Shown here piece by piece: positions 18,271 through 29,204 of a stretch of DNA of 54,780 nucleotides. A program made the position numbers and the translations under genes. The notes under the pieces are model-generated. The model worked only from the letters and a program-made list of their open reading frames with translations, was not told the DNA's origin and did no database searches. The stretch covers positions 1 through 54,780 of the forward strand of contig CACDOD010000006.1 of the NCBI GenBank assembly GCA_902554335.1, read 5' to 3'. This DNA is from an uncultured Pelagibacteraceae bacterium (GTDB lineage: Bacteria > Pseudomonadota > Alphaproteobacteria > Pelagibacterales > Pelagibacteraceae). Position 1 is the stretch's first letter; every line of letters begins with the position of its first letter.

Positions 18271-18729
18271 TTAATTTCTTACTATATTTTTATTATTTAA
18301 TTTAGATAATTCTATTACTATAGGATTTTGAACACCATGTGGATGATCTGATCCTTTATAAATTTTTAATTTTGTAAGTTGTTTTTTTGCTAAAGGGCCT
18401 CCGGGCAACATTCTTTTAACAGCTAATTTTAATGCTTCACCTGGTTTTTTATCAAAAAGTTTTTCTGGGGTTGTCTCTTTAATGCCACCTGGATATCCCG
18501 TATGGCGATAATATTTTTTATCTTGGAATTTTTTTCCAGTAAATTTAATTTTTTCAATGTTTTTAACTACAACAAAATCTCCATTATCCATATGAGGAGT
18601 AAAAGTTGCTTTATTTTTACCTCTTAGAATTTTAGCAATTATAGATGCCAATCTTCCAACTACAGCATTTGAGGCGTCTATTTCGTACCAGTTGTTATTT
18701 AGCTCGTTTTTCTTAACAAATTTAGTCAT
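18271..18729 (-). CDS. rplM: 50S ribosomal protein L13
   Basis: WYEIDASNAVVGRLASIIAKILRGK, MLPGGPLAKKQLTKLKIYKGSDHPH. Confidence 0.98.
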   Translation of the reverse strand: MTKFVKKNELNNNWYEIDASNAVVGRLASIIAKILRGKNKATFTPHMDNGDFVVVKNIEKIKFTGKKFQDKKYYRHTGYPGGIKETTPEKLFDKKPGEALKLAVKRMLPGGPLAKKQLTKLKIYKGSDHPHGVQNPIVIELSKLNNKNIVRN

Positions 18730-18820
18730 GATTGGCCGGATTAATACTGATAAATGTCATATTGTCAATTTATATTAATATTGATAGTTAATAATTAATA
18801 TTTAAAAATAAGGGAAATTT

Positions 18821-20155
18821 ATGACTGATAAAAAAAATAAAGGTACTGATCCAAAAACATACAAATTTGATACATTAAGCTTACACGCGGGGTATCAACC
18901 TCATAAAAATGCTGGTTCAAGACAAGTGCCAATATATCAAACAACATCTTATTTATTTGATGATGTGGATCATGCAGCTGCATTATTTAACCTTGAGAGA
19001 GGTGGTCATATTTATAGTAGAATTTCAAATCCAACTGTAGCTGTTCTTGAGGAGAGAGTTGCTTCTTTAGAGGGAGGTACAGCAGCATTAGCTACTTCCT
19101 CTGGAATGAGTGCAATTTTTTTAACTATCATGACTTTATGTGAAGCTGGAGATCATCTAGTTGTATCTTCTCAATTGTATGGAGGTACAGTGAACTTATT
19201 TAGACTTACTCTACCAAAATTTGGAATTAAATGTACTTTCGTAAAACCAAGAGATACTCAAGGATTTAAAAAAGCAATTCAGAAAAACACTAAAGGTATA
19301 TTTGGTGAGCTTGTAGGTAATCCTGGAAATGAATTAATGAATATGCCAGAAATTTCAAAAATTGCACATGACGCTGGTATACCATTGATTGTTGATGCTA
19401 CTTATCAAACACCTTATCTTTGTAAACCATTCGAACATGGTGCAGATATTGTTGTGCATTCATTAACGAAATGGATGGCTGGTCATGGATCATCGATGGC
19501 AGGAATATTAGTAGAAGGTGGAAAATTTGATTGGATGCAAAATGATAAATTTCCAACTATGACTACACCTTATGAAGGTTATCATGGTCTTTCATTTGCA
19601 GAGGAATTTGGACCAACAGCTTTTACAATGAAAGCCAGAGCTGAAGGTATGAGAGATTTTGGTCCTTGTTTGAGCCCTCAAAATGCCTGGAATGTTTTAC
19701 AAGGTATTGAAACTTTATCAGTAAGAATGAAAAAACATTGTTCGAATGCAGAGGAAATGGTAAAATACTTACTTAATCATGAAAGTGTTGCATGGGTATC
19801 ACATCCAAGTGTTCCTGATCATCCAGATCATGAACTTGCCAAAAAACTTTTACCTAATGGTCGTGGATCGATGATAGCATTCGGAATTAAAGGCGGTAAA
19901 GATGCTGGTGTCGCTTTTATTAATAATGTTAAACTTGCATCGCATCTAGCAAATGTTGGTGATACTAGAACACTTGTTATTCATCCTGCCTCTGGAACTC
20001 ATTCTCAGATGGATGAGGCGACTTTAAAATTTGCTGGACTATCTCATGATATGATTAGATTATCTGTTGGTATTGAGGATATAGACGATATTAAAAATGA
20101 TTTTGAAGTAGGTTTTAGAGCAGCTAGAAAGCCTAGACTTGTTTCAAATCAATGA
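18821..20155 (+). CDS. metY: O-acetylhomoserine aminocarboxypropyltransferase/sulfhydrylase
   Basis: DTLSLHAGYQP, YSRISNPTVAVLEERVASLEGG, VVHSLTKWMAGHG PLP-Lys motif, RLSVGIEDIDD. Confidence 0.96.
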   Translation: MTDKKNKGTDPKTYKFDTLSLHAGYQPHKNAGSRQVPIYQTTSYLFDDVDHAAALFNLERGGHIYSRISNPTVAVLEERVASLEGGTAALATSSGMSAIFLTIMTLCEAGDHLVVSSQLYGGTVNLFRLTLPKFGIKCTFVKPRDTQGFKKAIQKNTKGIFGELVGNPGNELMNMPEISKIAHDAGIPLIVDATYQTPYLCKPFEHGADIVVHSLTKWMAGHGSSMAGILVEGGKFDWMQNDKFPTMTTPYEGYHGLSFAEEFGPTAFTMKARAEGMRDFGPCLSPQNAWNVLQGIETLSVRMKKHCSNAEEMVKYLLNHESVAWVSHPSVPDHPDHELAKKLLPNGRGSMIAFGIKGGKDAGVAFINNVKLASHLANVGDTRTLVIHPASGTHSQMDEATLKFAGLSHDMIRLSVGIEDIDDIKNDFEVGFRAARKPRLVSNQ

Positions 20156-20970
20156 AATTTGAGGTGAATGGTGCAGAAGTGTTTGCCTCAACCGGTGGTA
20201 GACCTTTTGATAAAACTAAACCACTAATTATTTTTGTACATGGAAGTGGTTTAACTCACATGACGTGGGTTCTACAAACAAGATACTTTGCCTTTCACGG
20301 TTATACAGTTCTAGCATTAGACATGCCAGGTCATGGGTTATCTAGTGGAGAAAGTTTAAAATCTATCGAAGAAATGGCTGATTGGGTTAGTGATGTAATA
20401 GACTCTGTTGGTTATAAAGAGGCTTCATTAGTAGGACATTCTCAGGGATGCCTTGTGACAATGGAATGTGCTGCAAAAAACCCAAATAAAATAAAAACAT
20501 TGAGTTTAATGGGAGGTGCAGGTGCAATTCCTATGAATCCTGAGCTGCTATCTTTAGCGGAAAATAATAATCCAAAAGCTGTTGATTTAATGATGGATTG
20601 GGCTCATGGGCCAGCGGGACACTTCGGAGGACATCCTGTTCCAGGATTATATCACATTAATACTGGAGGAATGTTAGCAAAATCAAGAACAATTAAAAAT
20701 ACTCTTGGTGTTGATTTTAGAGCATGTGATAATTACAAAAATGGTTTCGAAGCTGCAAAAAAAATTAAAATTCCCACATTATCTATTTTAGCCACAGGGG
20801 ATAAAATGTGTCCTGTTAAAGAAGGAAAAAAATTAGCAGATTTAATTGATGGAAGTAAAGTTGAAATTATTGATAACTGTGGACACATGATGCTTCTAGA
20901 GGAAGCGGATAGAGTATTAAAAGTACTTAAAAATTTTATATTAATTAACTATCCAGCTAAAAAAAATTAG
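20152..20970 (+). CDS. Alpha/beta hydrolase
   Basis: FVHGSGLTHMTW, GHSQGCLV nucleophile elbow, GHMMLLEE. Confidence 0.93.
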   Translation: MKFEVNGAEVFASTGGRPFDKTKPLIIFVHGSGLTHMTWVLQTRYFAFHGYTVLALDMPGHGLSSGESLKSIEEMADWVSDVIDSVGYKEASLVGHSQGCLVTMECAAKNPNKIKTLSLMGGAGAIPMNPELLSLAENNNPKAVDLMMDWAHGPAGHFGGHPVPGLYHINTGGMLAKSRTIKNTLGVDFRACDNYKNGFEAAKKIKIPTLSILATGDKMCPVKEGKKLADLIDGSKVEIIDNCGHMMLLEEADRVLKVLKNFILINYPAKKN

Positions 20971-21979
20971 ATTTTCTGTTTATATATAATAAATAAATAG
21001 AAGAACTAACAAGAAATATTGAACTAATTTGGTGTAAAGAAGCTAATGTTATTTGCACTCCATTTATTAAAGTTAGTATTCCCAAAGAAATTTGAACTAA
21101 TAAGACCAAGCCAACAAGATTGATAGCAAAAAAAGAATCTCGAATTTGATTTTTATAAATTTTCAATAAAATGATCAAATATAAAAAAAGAATTATATAA
21201 GCTAAATTACGATGTAAAAATTGTACTAATGAAGCATCATTAAATACTGAGAAATTAAATAAATTATATAATTCATTATCATCTGGAAAATATGAGTTAC
21301 CCATGAGAGGCCAAGAATTATAAATAAGGCCAGCATTCATACCTGAAACAAAAGCTCCCAGCACTATTTGAATAAAAATTAATATCAGAAAAAAATAAGG
21401 TAAAATTGAATTTAATTTAACTTGATTATTAGTGGAGATATTTAGTTTTAGATAATTCCAAAAAAGCAAAGATAAAATTAAAAAAGCTATTAATAAATGT
21501 AAAGATAATCTGTAATGACTTACGTCTACTCTATTTACTAATCCACTAGATACCATATACCAGCCTATAAATCCTTGAAAACAAATTAAGAGAAATATAA
21601 AATATAAAGAGGTCAATTTTTTAAATCCTAGTTTAAAGGTAAAATAAATTAGTGGAAAAAGAAAAAAAAAGCCAATTAATCTTCCCATTAATCTGTGTGC
21701 CCATTCCCACCAAAAAATTACTTTAAATTCTTTAATTGTCATGGTGTAATTTTGAAGTTTAAATTCAGGTATTAACTTATATTCATCAAAATAATTATTC
21801 CATTGTTGATCATTAAGTGGAGGTAAAACACCTGAAAACAATTCCCATTTTGTTATAGATAAACCGGAGTCTGTTAATCTGGTTAAACCACCAACTACTA
21901 TCATAAATGCAATTAAGACAAACATAAAAAGAATCCATGTAGAAATTTGCTTTCTAGTAATATTATTTTCTATATACAT
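20957..21979 (-). CDS. ctaA: Heme A synthase (COX15/CtaA)
   Basis: GGLTRLTDSGLSITKWELFSGVLPPL, EWAHRLMGRLIG, LGAFVSGMNAGLIYNSWPLM. Confidence 0.96.
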   Translation of the reverse strand: MYIENNITRKQISTWILFMFVLIAFMIVVGGLTRLTDSGLSITKWELFSGVLPPLNDQQWNNYFDEYKLIPEFKLQNYTMTIKEFKVIFWWEWAHRLMGRLIGFFFLFPLIYFTFKLGFKKLTSLYFIFLLICFQGFIGWYMVSSGLVNRVDVSHYRLSLHLLIAFLILSLLFWNYLKLNISTNNQVKLNSILPYFFLILIFIQIVLGAFVSGMNAGLIYNSWPLMGNSYFPDDNELYNLFNFSVFNDASLVQFLHRNLAYIILFLYLIILLKIYKNQIRDSFFAINLVGLVLLVQISLGILTLINGVQITLASLHQISSIFLVSSSIYLLYINRKSNFF

Positions 21980-22022
21980 ATTTGCATAAATATATTAATT
22001 ATTAACAAATCCAAATTATTAA

Positions 22023-22313
22023 ATGTCGCCTGATAAACTTAAAAAACTTGAAATAATTAGAAATAAATTAGATACATTGGATAATTCTTTAATTAAGTTA
22101 ATTAAAAAAAGAACTCTCTTAGTTAATGAAGTTCTTAAATTGAAGAAATTTAAAAATCAAATAGTTGATAATAAAAGAATTAATAAAATACTTAGTCAGA
22201 TCAGAAAAAAATCAATTAAAAATAAGATAGATCCAAAAATTACAAAAAAAATTTGGATTAATATGATCAGAGCTTATATTGATTATGAGAGAAGAAATTT
22301 TAAAAAAAAATAA
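22023..22313 (+). CDS. Chorismate mutase
   Basis: IRNKLDTLDNSLIKLIKKRTLLVNEVLKLKK AroQ-type pattern. Confidence 0.85.
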   Translation: MSPDKLKKLEIIRNKLDTLDNSLIKLIKKRTLLVNEVLKLKKFKNQIVDNKRINKILSQIRKKSIKNKIDPKITKKIWINMIRAYIDYERRNFKKK

Positions 22314-22505
22314 TTATTTACTATGAGGTGGTAGTTTTTTTTCAACAAACTTCTCATGTTTTCTAGTAGCTGGATTGTATTTTTTAGCTGAAAGTTTAAC
22401 CTTAGCCTTTTCACCGCCTGCAGGCTTTTTTAAATAATAAAAAAAAGGACTATCAGGTTTGGCCTCTGGAACCATTCTTACTTTAACAAAGGATTTTTTT
22501 GCCAT
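22314..22505 (-). CDS. rpmG: 50S ribosomal protein L33
   Basis: MAKKSFVKVRMV...FFYYLKK...KLSAKKYNPATRKHEKFVEKKL. Confidence 0.9.
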   Translation of the reverse strand: MAKKSFVKVRMVPEAKPDSPFFYYLKKPAGGEKAKVKLSAKKYNPATRKHEKFVEKKLPPHSK

Positions 22506-22506
22506 A

Positions 22507-22869
22507 TTAATTTTTTAAATTTATAATAATATTTTTAATGTTTTTTAATTTATTTTTTAAATATTTTGCTCTTATAGAGTTAAAAACAGAATCGTCAAGA
22601 TTTGATTTATTTTGATTTAAATGCTTTTTTACACCATCAATTGTTAAACCTTCAGATTTAAGAAGAAATTTAATAAATTTTAAAATTTCAATAGTTTTAA
22701 AATCATAATATCTTCTGTTGTTGAAAAATTTTGGTTTTAATTGGGTAAATTGTGTTTCCCAAAATCTCAATGTATGTGTATTAATATTTGTATCTTTTGG
22801 TTCAACATTATTTAAAATTATGGACACTTCACCTATCGTTTTATAAGCAGAGTGAATTTTAGTTGGCAT
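22507..22869 (-). CDS. MerR family transcriptional regulator
   Basis: HTLRFWETQFTQLKPKFFNNRRYYDFKTIEILKFIKFLLKSEGLTIDGVKKHL. Confidence 0.88.
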   Translation of the reverse strand: MPTKIHSAYKTIGEVSIILNNVEPKDTNINTHTLRFWETQFTQLKPKFFNNRRYYDFKTIEILKFIKFLLKSEGLTIDGVKKHLNQNKSNLDDSVFNSIRAKYLKNKLKNIKNIIINLKN

Positions 22870-23152
22870 TATTTATCTTATTTTTTAAATATTTTGAGGG
22901 TTTAAATAAAATAACATTTCTTTGAGATATAATTGTTTCTTTTTTGGTTTTTGGATTTCTTCCTACTCTAGACTTTTTATGACGAAGTATAAAAGTACCA
23001 AAATTAGAAATTTTTACTTTCCCTTCTTCTTTAATACTATCCAATAAAATTTCAAAAATATCTTCCAAAACTGTTTCAATTAATTTTTTAGAAAATCCTA
23101 ACTGCATATAAATTGAGTTAATTATCTCTTTTTTTGTTAAGTTTTGACGCAT
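22859..23152 (-). CDS. ihfA: Integration host factor alpha-type HU/IHF protein
   Basis: LTKKEIINSIY...GKVKISNFGTFILRHKKSRVGRNPKTKKETIISQRNVILFKPS. Confidence 0.92.
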   Translation of the reverse strand: MRQNLTKKEIINSIYMQLGFSKKLIETVLEDIFEILLDSIKEEGKVKISNFGTFILRHKKSRVGRNPKTKKETIISQRNVILFKPSKYLKNKINNAN

Positions 23153-24159
23153 TAATTGTTTATATTTTTCTTAATTTTTTCTATTAACTTGCCATCTACA
23201 GTTTTAACACATACATCTAAAGAATTTGCAAAACCTATATAATCAGTTGATCCGTGACTTTTGATGACCGGGGTTTCCAATCCCAATAAAATTGCACCGT
23301 TATATAATCTAGGATCTAATCTATTTTTAAATTTCCTAAGATTTAAAATATTTAAAAAACTTGATAATTTGGCTATTAAACCATTTGTTAATGCCTTTTT
23401 AAGCTCAGAAGAAATGAAGTTTGCTGTACCCTCAGCAGTTTTAAGTGCCACATTACCAGTAAAACCATCAGTAATAATTACATTAACTTTACCATCCATA
23501 ATATGATTGCCTTCAATGTATCCACAAAATTCATATAAATTATTCTTTTTATTTTCCATACTATGATAAGCTTTTTTGATTTTTTCATGTCCTTTAATTT
23601 CCTCAGAACCAATATTCAATAAAGCTACTTTAGATATATCATTTGGGTACAAAGCATTATGTAATGCTGCCCCCATTAAAGCAAAATCTTCAAAGTTTTT
23701 TTCATCACATTCAACATTTGCACCTAAATCTAAGACTATATTCATACTCACTTTGTTTGGCCATAAAGCGGCTAATGCAGGTTTGCTAATATTTTCAATC
23801 ATATTCATGTTTAGTTTAGAAATCACAAATAATGCACCAGTATTACCTGCTGAAATTACGACATTTGAATTTTTTTCTTTAACGTCATTAATAGATTTCC
23901 ACATACTAGTATTTTTCTTTTTTGCAGCAGATAATGGAGTGTCATTATTTTGTACAACATCTTCACATTCAATAATTTCATAAAATTGTCTTTTGATTGA
24001 ATTTTTTGAAATTTCATTTTCAATAATTGATTTTTTTCCAAAAATTCTAAAAAATACATTATTATTATTTTTTAAAAATTCAGAAATTCCGGCTATTATT
24101 TTGCTAGGTGAATTATCACCTCCCATTGCATCAACTGCAATAACTACTGAATTTGACAT
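23152..24159 (-). CDS. plsX: Phosphate acyltransferase PlsX
   Basis: VIAVDAMGGDNSPSKIIAG, SAGNTGALFVISKL, TDGFTGNVALKTAEG, GSTDYIGFANSL. Confidence 0.96.
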   Translation of the reverse strand: MSNSVVIAVDAMGGDNSPSKIIAGISEFLKNNNNVFFRIFGKKSIIENEISKNSIKRQFYEIIECEDVVQNNDTPLSAAKKKNTSMWKSINDVKEKNSNVVISAGNTGALFVISKLNMNMIENISKPALAALWPNKVSMNIVLDLGANVECDEKNFEDFALMGAALHNALYPNDISKVALLNIGSEEIKGHEKIKKAYHSMENKKNNLYEFCGYIEGNHIMDGKVNVIITDGFTGNVALKTAEGTANFISSELKKALTNGLIAKLSSFLNILNLRKFKNRLDPRLYNGAILLGLETPVIKSHGSTDYIGFANSLDVCVKTVDGKLIEKIKKNINN

Positions 24160-24165
24160 AATAAA

Positions 24166-24345
24166 TTATTCTTTAGGATCTAAAACTTGTCTTCCCTTAT
24201 AAAATCCTGTTTTTAAATCTAAATGATGCGAGAGCCTATATTCTCCAGATTTTTTGTCTTCAATTATATTTTTTGGAGAGACCTTAATATGAGATCTTCT
24301 CTTTCCACTTCTTGATGGTGTTGTTTTACGTTTAGGTACAGCCAT
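24166..24345 (-). CDS. rpmF: 50S ribosomal protein L32 (59 aa; absent from supplied ORF track)
   Basis: Reverse-strand translation [59 protein letters not shown]. Confidence 0.97.
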   Translation of the reverse strand: MAVPKRKTTPSRSGKRRSHIKVSPKNIIEDKKSGEYRLSHHLDLKTGFYKGRQVLDPKE

Positions 24346-24347
24346 AT

Positions 24348-24821
24348 TTAAAATTTAAATTCTTCTATATCTTTTGTAAAATAATTTAAAGGATTATTTT
24401 CGAAAAATATACTCAATTTATCAAAATAATTAACATAAAAGTTAATATTTTTAGGGTCATTAATTAAATTTAATAAAATTTCACTTTTTTTTACCTTATC
24501 ATAAGTTTGCCATTGATCAATTTTAGACAATATATCGTAAAAAAAATTCACATATTTTTTCATATTTTTATTAATTGAAGTATCACCATAACCAATCTCA
24601 CGAAGGTTAATTTCAATTTGTTTAAACGTAAAATCATGTATTTTTTGAAAGAAAACTTTAGATTCACGATTTTTAAAATTTTTTAAAAAAAAGGAAAAAT
24701 TTATTAATAAAAATGTAATTCTATCTGAAAAAGTTTCGTCATTATTTAAATTTAAATATAACGATTTATTTCTAGTTAATTTGATTAAATTATTGTAGAT
24801 TGTTAAATATTCTTTATTCAT
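24348..24821 (-). CDS. Ubiquinol-cytochrome c chaperone family (CBP3-like) protein
   Basis: [26 protein letters not shown] pattern; synteny with rpmF and bamE. Confidence 0.75.
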   Translation of the reverse strand: MNKEYLTIYNNLIKLTRNKSLYLNLNNDETFSDRITFLLINFSFFLKNFKNRESKVFFQKIHDFTFKQIEINLREIGYGDTSINKNMKKYVNFFYDILSKIDQWQTYDKVKKSEILLNLINDPKNINFYVNYFDKLSIFFENNPLNYFTKDIEEFKF

Positions 24822-25268
24822 ATGAAAAAAATTATAATTTTTATTTTTTTAATTACAATAAGTTGTGGTAACAATAAAGTTGTAAAAAACCATGGTATTA
24901 TAGCTTTAGAAAAAAAATCAGATGAAATTTTACCATCAAAATCAAATAAAAACGATGTTTTAGACATTTTAGGAAAACCATCAACTATAAGTTTATTCGA
25001 TAAAAATTCTTGGTTTTACATGGAAAGTGAAAAAGTTAATCAATCCTTATTCAAATTAGGAAAATCAAAAATTCAAAAAAATAATGTATTATTAATTTCC
25101 TTTAACGATTATGGAATTGTAGATACTAAAAAAATTTATACAATTAAAGATATGAAAAAATTAAATATTGTTAAAAACACTACAGTAAAAAAATATGACG
25201 AAACATCTTTTGCAGGTAAACTACTTAAAAGTTTAGACCAAAAAATAAATGCTCCTAAAAATAAATAA
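24822..25268 (+). CDS. bamE: Outer membrane protein assembly factor BamE (SmpA/OmlA)
   Basis: Lipoprotein signal ending ISCG; KNDVLDILGKPSTISLFDKNSWFYMES. Confidence 0.9.
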   Translation: MKKIIIFIFLITISCGNNKVVKNHGIIALEKKSDEILPSKSNKNDVLDILGKPSTISLFDKNSWFYMESEKVNQSLFKLGKSKIQKNNVLLISFNDYGIVDTKKIYTIKDMKKLNIVKNTTVKKYDETSFAGKLLKSLDQKINAPKNK

Positions 25269-25278
25269 GATAATTAAT

Positions 25279-27378
25279 TTATCCAGCAATCACAGCCAAT
25301 AGTAATAATGCGACAATGTTTGTAATTTTTATCATTGGATTAACAGCGGGTCCAGCAGTATCTTTATATGGATCACCAACAGTATCACCTGTTACTGCTG
25401 CTTTATGAGCGTCAGAACCCTTTCCCCCAAAATTACCGTCTTCAATATATTTTTTTGCATTGTCCCAAGCACCACCTCCAGCTGTCATAGATATCGCAAC
25501 AAATAAACCTGTAATAATTACTCCTAGCAACATCGCACCAACAGATGCAAGTGCTGCTACTTGACCACCAATTCCATAAATAATAAAGTATAAGACGATT
25601 GGTGACAAAACAGGCAATAATGATGGGATAATCATTTCTTTGATCGCGGCGATAGTTAATAAATCAACTAATTTAGCATAATCTGGTTTTTGTTTTCTTT
25701 TCATTATACCTGGAAATTTTTTAAATTGTCTTCTTACTTCAAGCACAACAGCTCCACCTGCTCTACCTACTGCTTGCATTCCCATTGATCCAAATAAATA
25801 TGGCAACATACCACCAACTAATAAACCTACAACAACAAATGGATTAGAAAGATCAAATGTAACAATTATACCTTCTAAATTTGAGCCTGCAATTTTTGAA
25901 AAATGTTTAATATCTTCAGTATAGGCTGCAAATAATACTAATGCACCTAATCCTGCAGATCCAATTGCGTAACCTTTTGTTACAGCTTTTGTTGTGTTGC
26001 CTACAGCATCAAGTGCATCTGTAGTTTTTCTCACTTTATTAGGTAATTTTGACATTTCTGCGATACCACCAGCGTTATCTGTTACTGGTCCATAAGCGTC
26101 TAATGCTACAACCATTCCAGCTAAAGCCAACATTGATGTAACTGCTATAGCAATACCAAATAAACCCGCAATTGAGTTAGTAATCAATATACCTGATACA
26201 ATAATAATTGCAGGTATAGCAGTAGCTTCAAGTGATATTGCCAATCCTTGAATTACATTTGTACCATGTCCAGTCGTTGAAGACATGGCAACACTTTTTA
26301 CAGGTCTATAACCTGTGCCCGTGTAGTATTCTGTTACCCATATGATTAATCCAGTAATTATTAAGCCAATTACTCCACAGTAATACAGACTTAATCCAGT
26401 AAATTCTTTACTACCTATGTTATAAACTTTATTTAATCCCAATACATAATCTGTTATTGGATACAGGATGATTAATGATGTTATTGCTGTTACAACAAAA
26501 CCTTTATAAAGGGCTGCCATTATATTTTTTGATTTACCTAACTTTACAAAATATGTACCTAAAATTGATGTTAAAATACAAGCACCACCGATTGTTAGTG
26601 GATATACCATCATATTTAAGTCACCAACAAAAAATATTGATGAAAGAACCATGGTCGCTACAATAGTTACAGCATAAGTTTCGAATAAGTCTGCAGCCAT
26701 ACCAGCACAATCACCGACGTTATCACCAACGTTGTCTGCAATTACAGCAGGATTCCTCGGATCGTCTTCTGGTATACCAGCCTCAACTTTTCCTACAAGA
26801 TCAGCACCTACATCAGCGCCTTTAGTAAATATTCCGCCTCCCAATCTAGCAAAAATAGATATAAGAGATGCTCCAAAACCAAGTGCTACTAGTGCATTCA
26901 CTATTTCTCTCTCATCTACTCCGAATGACAACAATAAATAATAATAAACTGCAATAGATAATAACGCTAAACCTGCAACCAACATTCCTGTAACTGCGCC
27001 AGATTTAAATGCTACATTGAGACCTTCATTCAAACCTTTTCTAGATGCTTCAGCTGTTCTTACATTTGCTTGAACAGATACCAACATACCAACATAACCT
27101 GCAATTCCTGACAATGCTGCACCAATCAAATAACCCAATCCAACTAAAAGATTAAATGCAAAAGTTATAATAACAAGCACAACAGCACCGACGATAGCGA
27201 TGGTTTTGTATTGTCTGTTTAAATATGCTTTTGCTCCTATTTGAATAGCAGAAGCTATTTCTTGCATTTTTGCATTACCCGGACTTGAGTTTGAAATATT
27301 TTTACCAGTTATAAAACCATAAACTATTGATAATAAACCTGCTAATATTGTGTAACCTAGTATTGTTTCTGCATTCAT
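25279..27378 (-). CDS. hppA: Membrane-bound proton-translocating pyrophosphatase
   Basis: [85 protein letters not shown]. Confidence 0.98.
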   Translation of the reverse strand: MNAETILGYTILAGLLSIVYGFITGKNISNSSPGNAKMQEIASAIQIGAKAYLNRQYKTIAIVGAVVLVIITFAFNLLVGLGYLIGAALSGIAGYVGMLVSVQANVRTAEASRKGLNEGLNVAFKSGAVTGMLVAGLALLSIAVYYYLLLSFGVDEREIVNALVALGFGASLISIFARLGGGIFTKGADVGADLVGKVEAGIPEDDPRNPAVIADNVGDNVGDCAGMAADLFETYAVTIVATMVLSSIFFVGDLNMMVYPLTIGGACILTSILGTYFVKLGKSKNIMAALYKGFVVTAITSLIILYPITDYVLGLNKVYNIGSKEFTGLSLYYCGVIGLIITGLIIWVTEYYTGTGYRPVKSVAMSSTTGHGTNVIQGLAISLEATAIPAIIIVSGILITNSIAGLFGIAIAVTSMLALAGMVVALDAYGPVTDNAGGIAEMSKLPNKVRKTTDALDAVGNTTKAVTKGYAIGSAGLGALVLFAAYTEDIKHFSKIAGSNLEGIIVTFDLSNPFVVVGLLVGGMLPYLFGSMGMQAVGRAGGAVVLEVRRQFKKFPGIMKRKQKPDYAKLVDLLTIAAIKEMIIPSLLPVLSPIVLYFIIYGIGGQVAALASVGAMLLGVIITGLFVAISMTAGGGAWDNAKKYIEDGNFGGKGSDAHKAAVTGDTVGDPYKDTAGPAVNPMIKITNIVALLLLAVIAG

Positions 27379-27461
27379 AATTATTAACCTTATTTGCTAG
27401 TATGTTGTTATTTATAAAAATCGGACATTACAAAAAAAACTCTAAAAGGCAATAAATAATC

Positions 27462-28415
27462 TTAATTAAAACTATGTATATATCCTTGATAATTATCAAT
27501 TTTTTTTAAATAGTTACTAAATTTCAAATAATTTGCACTTCTTGAAGTAATATAACCAATTCTAGTAATCTTTTGATTCCATTTTTTTGCATATTTATTT
27601 ATTATTTTTCGGTGTTTTTTTTTTGAAGTAAATAAAATTTGATAATCATCACCATTGAATAAGAATTTTTTTGCTGAAATTTTATTTTTTTTCTCTAGTT
27701 GATTAAAATAATTTGACCTAGGTAAAACGTTAAAATCTAAAATATAACCTAGTTTTTTATTTCCAATAAGTTTTTTTAAATCTAGTAAAAGACCATCTGA
27801 AACATCCATTGAGGATGATGCAAATTTGTTTAGTTCATTATGAAAACCGAATGATAAATTTGGTTTAAAATAACTATTAATAAAATATTTTTTTATTTTA
27901 GATGATGATTTTATTTTTTTTTTTAAAAAACATAAACCAACAAAAGAATCTCCAATATTACCAGTCAAATAGATATCATCATTTAAATTACATTCGCTAC
28001 GTCTTATTATTTTTTTAGAGTAACCAATAGCACATATTGTAAATGATGTTTTTTTTGAAGATACAGTATCACCTCCAACTAATGAGAATTTATATTTTTT
28101 TTGTTCTTCATCAATAGATTTAATTATTGTTTTTATTTTTTTTTTACTAAAGTCATCTTTTGTACCAGAAAAAGATATTAACAAAAATTTAGGATTTGCA
28201 CCCTTTGAAATAATATCTGATATTGAAGATCTGATAGCTTTTTTTATAACTAGTTTAGGATTTTTAAAGTCGATGTAATGAATATTTTCATTATAAGTAT
28301 CAATGGAAATTACAAGTAATTTTTTTTTATCGAAAAAAACATCATCATTGAGGTTATGAGAATATGAATTATTAACAATTTTTTTTAAATGATTAATAAT
28401 TTCTAATTCATTCAT
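27462..28415 (-). CDS. thiL: Thiamine-monophosphate kinase
   Basis: SISDIISKGANPKFLLIS, GGDTVSS, MDVSDGLLLDLKKL. Confidence 0.92.
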   Translation of the reverse strand: MNELEIINHLKKIVNNSYSHNLNDDVFFDKKKLLVISIDTYNENIHYIDFKNPKLVIKKAIRSSISDIISKGANPKFLLISFSGTKDDFSKKKIKTIIKSIDEEQKKYKFSLVGGDTVSSKKTSFTICAIGYSKKIIRRSECNLNDDIYLTGNIGDSFVGLCFLKKKIKSSSKIKKYFINSYFKPNLSFGFHNELNKFASSSMDVSDGLLLDLKKLIGNKKLGYILDFNVLPRSNYFNQLEKKNKISAKKFLFNGDDYQILFTSKKKHRKIINKYAKKWNQKITRIGYITSRSANYLKFSNYLKKIDNYQGYIHSFN

Positions 28416-28416
28416 T

Positions 28417-28803
28417 TTATAATTTTTTTGCTAAACTGTCTAATATTGCATTTAAATATTTAGTTTGAGAGTTATTTAAAAAAAAATTGGATACATTCAA
28501 ATATTCTTTAATTATTATTTTTCTAGATAAATTTGGTTTATACATGAGTTCAAAAATTGCACACTGAATAATAATTTTGAAAATATTATCTAAATTATTG
28601 AGATTAAAATCTTTTTCAATATGTTTAATTTCGTCGTTTATTAATTCTAATCTTTCAATAGTGCCAAGAGAAACATCTTTAATAAATTTCTTAAACCTAT
28701 GTTTTTCAAAAATTACATTTTGATCTTTATTAACTATTTGACCATATACTTTTTGTATAATTAAAACTCTTGGATTTTTTGCAGGTTTAAATTTATATTT
28801 CAT
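28417..28803 (-). CDS. nusB: Transcription antitermination factor NusB
   Basis: NusB-like C-terminus (IIIKEYLNVSNFF...KYLNAILDSLAKKL); position between thiL and ribH. Confidence 0.82.
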   Translation of the reverse strand: MKYKFKPAKNPRVLIIQKVYGQIVNKDQNVIFEKHRFKKFIKDVSLGTIERLELINDEIKHIEKDFNLNNLDNIFKIIIQCAIFELMYKPNLSRKIIIKEYLNVSNFFLNNSQTKYLNAILDSLAKKL

Positions 28804-29204
28804 TTATTATTTAAAATTGAAATTACACCTTTGGCTACTTCCTTGCCCTTATTTTTTTTTGTGATTGAGGCTCTAAAATTTGCTTGTTTTAAGTTTTTAC
28901 AAGTTAATAAACCAAATCCTATTGGTTTTTTTGATTTAATTGAAAGATTCATTAATGCAGATGTTACTGTTTGTGATAAGAAGTAGTAATGATCAGTCTC
29001 ACCTTTAATAATACAGCCTAATGCAATAAAAGCATTATATTTTTTCAAATTAATTGAAATAATAGTGGGAATTTCAAAAGCACCAGAGACAAATTTAATT
29101 TTTATATTGTTGTAACCATTTTTTTTTAGCTCTTTTATACAACCATTTAGTAGATTTTTTGAAATCTTTTTATAATAATCAGAAACTACAATACATATTT
29201 TCAT
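28800..29204 (-). CDS. ribH: 6,7-dimethyl-8-ribityllumazine synthase
   Basis: FVSGAFEIPTII, ALGCIIKGETDHYYFLSQTVTSALMNLSIKSKKPIGFGLLT. Confidence 0.96.
   Translation of the reverse strand: MKICIVVSDYYKKISKNLLNGCIKELKKNGYNNIKIKFVSGAFEIPTIISINLKKYNAFIALGCIIKGETDHYYFLSQTVTSALMNLSIKSKKPIGFGLLTCKNLKQANFRASITKKNKGKEVAKGVISILNNK

Noticed and set aside
18730-18820. Possible SAM-II or SAM-V riboswitch upstream of metY
   Set aside because: Such riboswitches precede sulfur-metabolism genes in related marine bacteria, and GATAAATGT plus AAGGG near the start look faintly similar, but I could not find the core (GCTAAAAAGGG- or GATAAGTCCTGAAAAGGG-like). cmscan with the SAM-II and SAM-V models would decide.
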